From assembly GCA_013112585.1 (NCBI GenBank), contig JABFGH010000008.1:1-64000 (forward strand): a stretch of 64,000 nt of DNA. The letters are read 5' to 3'. Origin of the DNA: Ignavibacteriota bacterium (GTDB lineage Bacteria; Bacteroidota; Ignavibacteria; Ignavibacteriales; Melioribacteraceae). Position 1 is the first letter of the stretch, and each line of letters opens with the position of its first letter. The notes below the pieces were generated by a model. The model was not told the origin of the DNA. It did not search any database and saw only the letters and a program-made list of their open reading frames with translations. This document shows positions 27,100-34,188 of this stretch, piece after piece. The translations under genes and the position numbers were made by a program.

Positions 27100-27111
27100 A
27101 TTGTAATTATA

Positions 27112-27133
27112 GGGGCTGCTAAATAGCAGCCCC
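27112..27133. terminator. Perfect hairpin between convergent genes
   Basis: GGGGCTGCT, AAAT, AGCAGCCCC is a perfect 9-bp GC-rich stem with a 4-base loop between the cupin gene and the facing folE. There is no T-run on either side, so it is a strong hairpin of likely bidirectional use rather than a canonical intrinsic terminator. Confidence 0.6.
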
Positions 27134-27168
27134 AGTAATAATAAATTGTAATGGCTATAAAACTATCC

Positions 27169-27798
27169 TTACTTGGAATTTAAAAACTCCAACTTATATT
27201 CCTGCTCGGCAAACTTTCCTGAAAATGAGCTTGTTATTGTTAAGCTTTCCGTGTCTTTAATTCCTCTTGCCGAAACACACATATGACGTGCTTCAATATA
27301 TACTGCAACATCTTCGGTATTTAATAATCTTTTTAGTTCATTAGAAATTTCAACAGTTAAGTTTTCCTGCACTTGCGGCTTGCTCGAAAAATATTGAACT
27401 AAACGATTTATTTTCGAAAGCCCGATTATTTTTTCTTTTGGAAAATATGCAGCCTTAGCTTTTCCGATGATTGGAACGAAATGATGTTCGCAAAAGGAAT
27501 GAACTGTAATATCCTTTTCCATCAACATTCCGTTATACCCAAGTTTATTATCGAACAAAGTTATTTCCGGATAATTTACCGGGTCTAATCCTTTGAAGAT
27601 TTCCTTCACATACATTTTAGCAACCCTATCCGGGGTTTCCCTCAAACTATCATCATTTAAATCCAGTCCTAATGATTCCATTATTTTAGAAAAATGAAAT
27701 TTGATACTATTTATTTTTTCCTCTGCAGATAAAGTATTTTTTTGATGAAGCGGGGTTATTGCTGCGTCTCTTTTTTGTACTGCACTATAGTTACTCAT
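27169..27798 (-). CDS. folE: GTP cyclohydrolase I
   Basis: 209 residues. Matches FolE: LRETPDRVAKMYVKEIFKGL, HSFCEHHFVPIIGKAKAAYF with Zn ligands Cys and His, GLSKINRLVQYFSSKPQVQE and EARHMCVSARGIKDTES with the third Zn ligand. Converts GTP to dihydroneopterin triphosphate for folate or tetrahydropterin. The usual HMCMxMRG reads HMCVSARG. It is the last gene of a minus-strand operon after a DoxX-like protein and a flavin reductase, an unusual context for a folate gene and perhaps a pterin-dependent stress role. Confidence 0.93.
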   Translation of the reverse strand: MSNYSAVQKRDAAITPLHQKNTLSAEEKINSIKFHFSKIMESLGLDLNDDSLRETPDRVAKMYVKEIFKGLDPVNYPEITLFDNKLGYNGMLMEKDITVHSFCEHHFVPIIGKAKAAYFPKEKIIGLSKINRLVQYFSSKPQVQENLTVEISNELKRLLNTEDVAVYIEARHMCVSARGIKDTESLTITSSFSGKFAEQEYKLEFLNSK

Positions 27799-27815
27799 CT
27801 TTGGCTCCTTAATTT

Positions 27816-28493
27816 TCAGTATCCTGTATTGATTAAAGTTTTATCTGCACCCAGTTCAAAAAGCATTTTCCGAAGTTGCTCACCAAAGTGCTTCGGACCG
27901 CAGATATAGAACGGCTGATTGAAATTGGAAATTCGACTCTTTAAATAATATTTATTTATTCTGCCGTGATCATGCGGAATCTTATTTTCTCTACTTAAAA
28001 TATTATGATATCGACTGTTAAGTAAATCGGTTAATTCATTTTTCAGAAAGACATCATTCCAGGTTTTATTCGCCCAGATTAAACTATACTCTGAAATATC
28101 TTTACGTATGCACTTCAGATTTCTTAATATCGAAATAAAAGGCGTAATACCTGATCCCCCGGCAATAAAAACACCCGGACCCTTAAGCTGGTATGAGTCC
28201 CATGGTTCACTAATCTGCAGCTTATCACCTTTATTTAATTCTGATACAGCTAATGTTAAACCTTTATTTTCTTTATAGATTTTTATCATTAATTCCAGGT
28301 AATTAGTATCCATTAAACCTGTAAAAGTAAAAGGTGCAGTCAAGCCTTCAAAGGCTTTCCTATCAATTGTTATCTCTGCAGCTTGACCGGCATTAAAATG
28401 ATAATTTGCCGGTCTTTCAAGTATTAATTGTATAACGTCCGGAGCCAGCCAAATTTTTTCTATAATTTCAACCTCATAATCTAATTTGCTCAT
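27816..28493 (-). CDS. Ferredoxin reductase-like FAD/NAD(P)-binding oxidoreductase
   Basis: 225 residues. An FAD-binding beta-barrel (YHFNAGQAAEITIDRKAFEG, then the APFTFTGL site) precedes a NAD(P)-binding half (GPGVFIAGGSGITPFISILR, then FYICGPKHFGEQLRKML). There is no 2Fe-2S domain, so it must pass electrons to a separate partner. It overlaps the DoxX-like gene by four bases (ATGA), so the pair is translationally coupled. Cytoplasmic or membrane-peripheral. Confidence 0.88.
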   Translation of the reverse strand: MSKLDYEVEIIEKIWLAPDVIQLILERPANYHFNAGQAAEITIDRKAFEGLTAPFTFTGLMDTNYLELMIKIYKENKGLTLAVSELNKGDKLQISEPWDSYQLKGPGVFIAGGSGITPFISILRNLKCIRKDISEYSLIWANKTWNDVFLKNELTDLLNSRYHNILSRENKIPHDHGRINKYYLKSRISNFNQPFYICGPKHFGEQLRKMLFELGADKTLINTGY

Positions 28494-28894
28494 TGCGCTG
28501 CCTCTTCAAAGGATTCTGTTAGAATTGTAAGTCTAAAAAATAGATAGGCGGTTATTGACATAACAATATCCCTTACAGCAACATCTAAATGCGAGCCTGT
28601 AAATAGCAAACTAAGTGCGATAATTAATAACCAAGCCGAAACAATTGCAGCGCCAAGTTTAGTTTTTACAAGTACAATAATACCGGCGGCTATTTCTATA
28701 ACTCCAACAATCATCATAAAAGCCGAAGGACTAATTGGAAGCATATCGGCTACCATAGGGTGCACGTAGCTATCCCACTGTGTTAATAAATTCAAAAACT
28801 TATCTGCGCCGGCAGCAATTGGAACTAAGCCGAATACATATTTGAGAATCTGCTGAATCTTATTTGTTTCTGATTTGATAGCTGAACTATTCAT
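28490..28894 (-). CDS. DoxX-like four-helix membrane protein
   Basis: 134 residues with four membrane helices (about 14-32, 55-76, 82-103, 106-125). LKYVFGLVPIAAGADKFLNL followed by ADMLPISPSAFMMIVGVIEI is typical of DoxX/DoxD-like proteins. First gene of the DoxX-like/reductase/folE operon, which suggests membrane electron transfer or redox stress defence. Upstream lies a perfect 21-base operator-like palindrome (28975-28995) shared with the divergent sigma factor gene. Confidence 0.82.
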   Translation of the reverse strand: MNSSAIKSETNKIQQILKYVFGLVPIAAGADKFLNLLTQWDSYVHPMVADMLPISPSAFMMIVGVIEIAAGIIVLVKTKLGAAIVSAWLLIIALSLLFTGSHLDVAVRDIVMSITAYLFFRLTILTESFEEAAQ

Positions 28895-28974
28895 AACTTT
28901 TCTCCTTATAATTTATATCAGATTTTGTTTAAGCAATTACTGCTTTCAATTATTTGATGAAGTTTAAAGTTGCC

Positions 28975-28995
28975 GGTTACAAAAAAATTGTAACC
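28975..28995. promoter_or_regulatory. Operator-like palindrome in a divergent promoter region
   Basis: GGTTACAA and TTGTAACC, separated by five A, form a perfect inverted repeat in the 148-base gap between the DoxX-like operon and the ECF sigma gene. Size and symmetry suit a dimeric Crp/Fnr-type regulator such as the one encoded at 25264-26013, but the match is inferred. I found no second copy upstream of the regulator or the DUF6448 gene. Confidence 0.5.
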
Positions 28996-29051
28996 AAGGT
29001 GCAGTTTTGTTATCTAATAGTTTTAAGAGTTAAAAAAGGAGATTGATACGA

Positions 29052-29726
29052 ATGGAAGTTTCAAAGAATATAAACCCAAAGACATCTAAAATGCCCGATA
29101 GTGTGGTAATTAAGAGGGTACTCGGCGGCGAGAAAGAACTCTTCGAGATTCTTCTACGAAGATATAATCAAACATTGTTTCGTGCATTAAGAAGTTATAT
29201 TAAAAGGGATACTGATGTTGAGGATATTATGCAGGATACATACTTAAAATGTTATGAGAAACTTAATACATTTAAAGGAAAGTCGGCATTTTCAACATGG
29301 CTTATTCGAATAGGAATTAATGAAGCGCTTCAGCGGATAAGGAAAACTAAAAAGATACCTCAGATTGATAACAATGAAGCAGAGGAAGAATTGGTTAATT
29401 TACTGCCGTCAGAAGATCAGGTATTTATTAATCCCGACAATGATATAAATAATAGCGAGATGCGTATGCATATAGAAAAAGCAATAGATAAACTGCCGGA
29501 AAAATATAGAGTAGTTTTTATATTAAGAGAAGTTGAAGGCTTAAGTAATTCTGAAGTTGCTGACTGCCTTGATATAACAGGGAATAATGTAAAAATACGC
29601 CTCCATAGAGCAAAAAATCTTTTAAAGGAAACTTTATATAAGATGACGCCTAGAGAGAAAATATTAGAATTCGGCAATAGTAGATGTGATAAAGTTGTTG
29701 ATTACGTAATGAAGAGAATTAAGTAA
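29052..29726 (+). CDS. RNA polymerase sigma-70 factor, ECF type
   Basis: 224 residues from the ATG at 29052, where AAAGGAG is 10 bases upstream; the TTG at 29043 is too close to that site. Region 2 (FRALRSYIKRDTDVEDIMQD, then TYLKCYEKLNTFKGKSAFST) and region 4 (LPEKYRVVFILREVEGLSNS, then EVADCLDITGNNVKIRLHRA) are complete. The C-terminal Cys (residue 213 region, NSRCDKVVDYVMKRI) recalls anti-sigma or thiol-sensing tails, but no anti-sigma gene is adjacent. Directs RNA polymerase to a stress regulon. Followed by a strong terminator. Confidence 0.92.
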   Translation: MEVSKNINPKTSKMPDSVVIKRVLGGEKELFEILLRRYNQTLFRALRSYIKRDTDVEDIMQDTYLKCYEKLNTFKGKSAFSTWLIRIGINEALQRIRKTKKIPQIDNNEAEEELVNLLPSEDQVFINPDNDINNSEMRMHIEKAIDKLPEKYRVVFILREVEGLSNSEVADCLDITGNNVKIRLHRAKNLLKETLYKMTPREKILEFGNSRCDKVVDYVMKRIK

Positions 29727-29760
29727 ACATTAATTCACCGTAATCAGCCTTTTGAATATA

Positions 29761-29794
29761 GGTGCAGGTATAAATAATGCCTGCACTTTTTTTT
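29761..29794 (+). terminator. Rho-independent terminator after the ECF sigma gene
   Basis: GTGCAGG and CCTGCAC form a 7-bp stem followed by eight T, 35 bases after the stop codon. Confidence 0.9.
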
Positions 29795-29850
29795 GCCCCC
29801 TCCTTAAATAATTAACCGTTAATTAGTGAATAAACATTATGGCTAAGTTC

Positions 29851-29980
29851 TAATTGTAACAGCAATTATTCTTCACCTCACCTGGGAATGCGGTTATATT
29901 TTTTCTTTACTGCATAGGATTCTCCAATGTTTATTTACATTAGAGTGCTTCGTAGTCTTACGAAATTACCTCCAAGTGGA
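29851..29980. repeat. Degenerate copy of the CAGCAATTATTC intergenic repeat
   Basis: The order of blocks (ACAGCAATTATTCTTCA, GCGGTTATATT, TGCATAGGATTCTC, ATTAGAGTGCTTCGTAG, TCTTACGAAATTACC) matches the 305-base units at 32106-32715 and the partial copy after them. The identity is visibly low. It fills part of the 500-base gap before the peroxidase-like gene. Confidence 0.55.
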
Positions 29981-30157
29981 CAAAAGTTTACTAACTATGA
30001 ATAAATAATGTGGTAAAGGATAACTACGCGAAAATTAACTAAGCAGCAGTTCAAGTATAAATTTATTTTTGCTGTAACAAATTAAACTTTGCCGGCATTA
30101 TTCAATATTCTGATTCGTACTGTAAATTTTCGGTTAGCAATAAATATTAAGGTATGA

Positions 30158-30206
30158 ATAAAAATTGTCTGGGGAGACATTATTTGCATTGGTCTCCCAA
30201 GACAAT
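30158..30206 (-). terminator. Terminator of the peroxidase-like gene
   Basis: ATTGTCT plus GGGGAGAC (30164-30178) pairs with GTCTCCC plus AAGACAAT (30192-30206). Read on the minus strand the stem is followed by TTTTTATTC. It lies just after the stop of the leftward gene at 30228. Confidence 0.85.
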
Positions 30207-30227
30207 TCAGAGGTATATATGCAAAAA

Positions 30228-31877
30228 TTATTTTAGAACAATCATCTTCTTAGAATCGGAAAAGTTTTCCGCCTCAATTTTGTATATATAAACTCCGCTG
30301 GATATTCCATTAGTATTGAACTCAACTTCATAAGTTCCGCTTCGTTTATATTCATCAACAATAGTTTTAACCTCTTGCCCTAAGATGTCGAACACTTTTA
30401 ATTTTAATCTGCCATCCCTGGGTACACTATATTTTATAGTAGTGGCGGGATTAAAAGGATTTGGGTAATTCTGAAAAAGTTCAAATTCTTTTGGAATATT
30501 TTCCTTATCTGATTCATTATCAAAAACACCAACTACAACGTCCTGGTCACCAAGAGATTTAAGGAATTCAGTAAGATTAAATTTTTCATTTTCCGTAAGA
30601 CCAAGATTAAAATGGTTGTTATAATGGTTAATAACATCACCATACGTTTCAAATCGACCATCATGATAAAACCCGCCGTTTTCTCTTGTCCACAATCCCT
30701 TAAGAGGTGTAGTTCTATACATTCCTGTCGGCGATCTTTCTGATTGAAAATTATCAATTCCAATTTCCTCCGGAGTGTGCATATTATAACCGGGTTCAGT
30801 GTATATAGGGGGTACATGGCAAGTTGCGCATTGCGCCTTACCGTTAAAAATTATTTCGCCCATTTCGGCGGCTGCAGCATTAAAGTGATCTACGGGCGGC
30901 TTAGGAGCCTGAATAGATAATTGATAAAATTGCAAGGCAGCTAATTTAGAGGTCACTAAATCAGGATCATTACGCACATTGCCAAAATTATTAGCCGCTG
31001 CAACAGGAAAGCGTGCGGCATCGTTTAAGCGGGGATCGAAAAATGTACCCTGCCCATGCATTTCTAAATTCCCTACAAATGCGTTCCAATGAGTAATTGA
31101 ACCCCAGCCAGTATAGGTTGTCATGTTTACGCCTGCCAATCCGAATGCCGAAGGAAGTAGTGTGGAAGCGGATTTGCCGTCCGGACGAAAAGCCTTGCCA
31201 TCCATAAATAATATGGCATCAAACTTTCCGGGTCCCCAGCTTCGTGCAACTGTTCTAACTGTTTCTTCATCTACACCCAATAAGTTCGATACAACACTTA
31301 AGTCGGGTGCGAAGGCTATTATCTCACCAACATTAAGATCTCTATTCGCCCAGCCGTCTAATCTTTTACCAATACCATTGGAAAAAGAATCATCTACAGT
31401 TGAATGACACAACGCGCAAGTTATACCCACAGATGATAAATTACCCGGCGAATTAATTATTCCTTTTATTCCAACCACTGCATCCAGTTCTAATAAAGCA
31501 AGTGTAGTTGCGGGATCTTCTAAATCAATTGAGCCATCTAGTATGCCGTCACGAACTTCTTGCGGCAGAGCATCGACATCGACTTTTAGCCCCAGTGCCA
31601 ATGCCTGCACGGGAGATAAACCTGGACCAACACCGCCGAGAGAATCTCCTGCGATAGTTGTATGAAGTTTTAATGCGTCTCCCCAAAATGATTCAGACCC
31701 GAATGAATCATGACGAAATATTTCCTGCCCCTCATCTAGCATATTATTTGCATTTTCTCTTATGTCGTATTCATAACTGCTAAGTCTGCCTATACTGGCT
31801 ATTGAAAAAAACGCCATTAAGAGGAAAGGTGTGGAAATTAATAATACATAATACGTTAACTTTAATTTTTTCGACAT
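30228..31877 (-). CDS. Di-haem cytochrome c peroxidase-like protein with T9SS sorting domain
   Basis: 549 residues. An N-terminal membrane or signal segment (about 8-28), then two c-haem sites: CALCH in GITCALCHSTVDD (about 154) and CATCH in GKAQCATCHVPPIYTEPGYN (about 351). The second half resembles the MauG/cytochrome c peroxidase core (TPLKGLWTRENGGFYHDGRF, then FLKSLGDQD). The last 85 residues form a T9SS sorting domain (YPNPFNPATTIKYSVP, ending KKMIVLK), so it should be surface-exposed or released. A peroxidase or related electron-transfer role at the cell surface is inferred. Confidence 0.85.
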   Translation of the reverse strand: MSKKLKLTYYVLLISTPFLLMAFFSIASIGRLSSYEYDIRENANNMLDEGQEIFRHDSFGSESFWGDALKLHTTIAGDSLGGVGPGLSPVQALALGLKVDVDALPQEVRDGILDGSIDLEDPATTLALLELDAVVGIKGIINSPGNLSSVGITCALCHSTVDDSFSNGIGKRLDGWANRDLNVGEIIAFAPDLSVVSNLLGVDEETVRTVARSWGPGKFDAILFMDGKAFRPDGKSASTLLPSAFGLAGVNMTTYTGWGSITHWNAFVGNLEMHGQGTFFDPRLNDAARFPVAAANNFGNVRNDPDLVTSKLAALQFYQLSIQAPKPPVDHFNAAAAEMGEIIFNGKAQCATCHVPPIYTEPGYNMHTPEEIGIDNFQSERSPTGMYRTTPLKGLWTRENGGFYHDGRFETYGDVINHYNNHFNLGLTENEKFNLTEFLKSLGDQDVVVGVFDNESDKENIPKEFELFQNYPNPFNPATTIKYSVPRDGRLKLKVFDILGQEVKTIVDEYKRSGTYEVEFNTNGISSGVYIYKIEAENFSDSKKMIVLK

Positions 31878-32105
31878 ATTTTACTCCAAATTTAGTTTTA
31901 GAATAAAGGGAGTTTTTGGATATCAAATGAAAAGTGTCGGGAAATCCTCACCCACCTTTTTATTAACCTGCTGAGCCCCCCTATACAGGTGTTAGCAAAA
32001 TTTCTCTCTAATATCTGTTGTGTTTAATTATTAGATGGGATTTGTAATTTGCAGTTACAAAATATTTTTATTTTTTACTTTTTGATTTTTATAAGCAAGG
32101 GCTAA
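31878..32105. other. Intergenic, nothing recognised
   Basis: Upstream region of the leftward peroxidase-like gene. AT-rich, with a short CCCGACACTTTTC stretch and CCCCCTATACAGGTG. No coding frame or clear promoter could be assigned. Confidence 0.4.
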
Positions 32106-32850
32106 TTTTAATTATCACAGCAAATATTTAATAATCCGGCAGGGTTGCGGTGATATGCTTATACCTTTATTCCATAGGTTTCTCTTAGTGGTATTTTTAT
32201 TAGTCTGCTTCGTAGCCTGGAAATTCCTAAAACAGGTTCAGGGTAAGAGTTTAACTTATTGAAATTGATTTGAACCAAACAAATATTTGATATATTACCC
32301 AACACTGCAAAGTATATAACCCCGCTAGGGGTTAAATGTTTGTAGAACAAAGAAAGACGAAAAACATCGAACCGCAGGGCTGTTCAACCAAATTATTGTA
32401 ATGGGTAATATTTTAATTCTCACAGCAAATATTTAATAATCCGGCAGGGTTGCGGTGATATGCTTGTACCTTTATTCCATAGGTTTCTCTTAGTGGTATT
32501 TATATTAGTCTGCTTCGTTGCAGGGAATTTCCTAAAACAGGTTCAGGGTAAGAGTTTAACTTATTAAAATTGATTTGAGCCAAACAAATATTTGATATAT
32601 TACCCAACACTGCAAAGTATATAACCCCGCTAGGGGTTAAATGTTTGTAGAACAAAGAAAGAAGAACAACATCGAACCGCAGAGCGGTTCAACCAAATTA
32701 TTATAAAGGGTAATATTTTAATTATCACAGCAATTATTCTTCAACCCTGCTGGCGCTGTATTTATATGCCGGTTACCTTATTCCATAGAAATCTTCTACA
32801 GTTATTTGTATTAGAATATCGGCTCATCCTACAAAATTTCCGTGAATAGA
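32106..32850. repeat. 305-nt tandem duplication plus a partial third copy
   Basis: Unit 1 is 32106-32410, unit 2 is 32411-32715, and a diverged partial third copy runs from 32716 to about 32850. All begin TTTTAATT(A/C)TCACAGCA. Each full unit carries the hairpin AACCCCGCTAGGGGTT followed by AAATGTTTGTAGAACAAAG, and a second hairpin that is perfect in unit 2 (GAACCGC-AGA-GCGGTTC) but mismatched in unit 1. Units 1 and 2 differ at only a limited number of sites. Non-coding; it lies just upstream of the TetR promoter. Confidence 0.88.
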
Positions 32851-32894
32851 AATTGTTTAATTGCAAAAAAGTTGACACAAAAAATATTTTTTTC

Positions 32895-32939
32895 TTGACA
32901 ATTAAAAAAAACAGTGTATTTTTGTTAGTGAGCGTTAAC
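32895..32939 (+). promoter_or_regulatory. Bacteroidota-type promoter overlapped by a TetR operator
   Basis: TTGACA at 32895-32900 is followed after 16 bases by TATTTTTG (32917-32924), which fits the Bacteroidota -7 consensus TAnnTTTG. The operator-like GTTAGTGAGCGTTAAC (32924-32939) overlaps the last promoter base and the predicted transcription start, a position that suits repression. The same motif occurs before the second TetR gene and before the RND gene. Confidence 0.65.
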
Positions 32940-32962
32940 AAACATTTAGAAGAATAAAAATT

Positions 32963-33547
32963 ATGGCACGTGTAACTACAGAAGAACGACAGAAAGTAAT
33001 AATTGACGAAGCAATTAATATTATTCACGAAGGAGGATTTGAATCTTTATCAATTCGTGAATTAGCTTCAAAAGTTAAAATAAGTGAGCCGGCTATTTAC
33101 AGGCACTTTCTTAATAAGGAAGATATTATTCTCGGTATCTTATCGCGCATCAGCGAATTTGATTTCCTATTGGAGAAAAATTTGGAAGGCAATTCCACTT
33201 CAAGTGAAAAGCTGAAAGCCTTTATCCAGTTTCATTTTAACTTTCTGCAGAAAAATAAGGAGATGACTTCCATTCTTTTTTCTGAAGATATTTTTAATCA
33301 AAGTGAAATTTTAAAAAATAAATTAATGAGAATTATTGACTACCGCAGAAAATTACTTATGGGAATAATCGACTTAGGAAAAACTGAAAAACAAATTAAG
33401 GAAATCGAAACAATTGATCTTGTAACAATGATTCTCGGTTTTATAAGATTAACAGTTTTAGAATGGCGATTAAGTGAATTCAGCTTTGATCTATCTAAAA
33501 GAGGCGGAACGGTTATTAAAGCAATAAATCAAATGATAGCAAAATAA
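32963..33547 (+). CDS. TetR/AcrR-family regulator (first of two)
   Basis: 194 residues. The N-terminal HTH (EAINIIHEGGFESLSIRELA, then SKVKISEPAIYRHFLNKEDI) is typical TetR, followed by an all-helical ligand/dimer domain. It has an operator-like sequence across its own promoter, suggesting autoregulation. Together with the second TetR gene and the RND exporter it forms one transcriptional neighbourhood; the effector is probably a hydrophobic compound or lipid handled by the exporter (inference). Confidence 0.9.
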   Translation: MARVTTEERQKVIIDEAINIIHEGGFESLSIRELASKVKISEPAIYRHFLNKEDIILGILSRISEFDFLLEKNLEGNSTSSEKLKAFIQFHFNFLQKNKEMTSILFSEDIFNQSEILKNKLMRIIDYRRKLLMGIIDLGKTEKQIKEIETIDLVTMILGFIRLTVLEWRLSEFSFDLSKRGGTVIKAINQMIAK

Positions 33548-33563
33548 TTTTTTTATTAATTAT

Positions 33564-33579
33564 GTTAGTTAGCGTTAAC
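33564..33579 (+). promoter_or_regulatory. Second copy of the TetR operator-like motif
   Basis: GTTAGTTAGCGTTAAC lies 12 bases upstream of the second TetR start, in the 44-base gap after the first TetR gene. It differs from the first copy at one base (GTTAGTG versus GTTAGTT). Confidence 0.6.
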
Positions 33580-33591
33580 TTATAAAATATT

Positions 33592-34176
33592 ATGCAAAAT
33601 GATATACAAAAATATTTAACTGAAAAATTTCAAAAAGAAGGAGTACAAACCTTCACTTTAACTAAAATTGCAAATGAAATGCATATAAGTAAAAAAACTA
33701 TTTACAAAGATTTTGAAAGTAAAGAGGCTCTAATTGATAAGACTATAATGGATATGCTTAATAATGCCTACACAAAAGTGATAAATATTATTGCTGAAAA
33801 ATCCCCTTTCATTGTAAAGTTTTATTCAATTTTTGATATTGTTAAAGACAACTTAAAAGCATTTGATGATAGCTCATTATCCGAATTAAAAAGGCATTAC
33901 CCCGCAACCTGGATTAAAGCAGCCCGATTCCGAAAGTATAATATTATTCCGCTGCTCCGGCTTCTAATAAGAGCCGGTGTAAAAAAAGGAGTATTAAATG
34001 ACTATCCGGAAGAACTTTATCTAAAATTAATTTACGGTGCTGTTTCTGAGTTAACTAAAGGAAACAATAAAAATTTTCAAGAGGAAATAGACATCCTATT
34101 ACAAATTGTTTTGAATGGCGCTTTAACAAAAAAGGGAAAGAAATTTTTAAATTATAGGTTAGTTAATGTTAACTAA
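33592..34176 (+). CDS. TetR/AcrR-family regulator (second of two)
   Basis: 194 residues. HTH region: GVQTFTLTKIANEMHISKKT followed by IYKDFESKEALIDKT. The rest is helical with a basic stretch (LKRHYPATWIKAARFRKYNI). Same length as the first regulator but clearly different in sequence, so not a recent duplication. It lies between two operator-like motifs, the second of which overlaps its last codons. It ends 12 bases before the RND gene. Confidence 0.88.
   Translation: MQNDIQKYLTEKFQKEGVQTFTLTKIANEMHISKKTIYKDFESKEALIDKTIMDMLNNAYTKVINIIAEKSPFIVKFYSIFDIVKDNLKAFDDSSLSELKRHYPATWIKAARFRKYNIIPLLRLLIRAGVKKGVLNDYPEELYLKLIYGAVSELTKGNNKNFQEEIDILLQIVLNGALTKKGKKFLNYRLVNVN
34158..34173 (+). promoter_or_regulatory. 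Third operator-like motif, before the RND exporter gene
   Basis: GTTAGTTAATGTTAAC lies within the last codons of the second TetR gene. With flanking bases it is nearly perfectly symmetric: TTAGTTAA, TG, TTAACTAA. It is the most palindromic copy and is 15 bases upstream of the exporter start. Confidence 0.55.
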
Positions 34177-34188
34177 AAAGAGAAGTCT

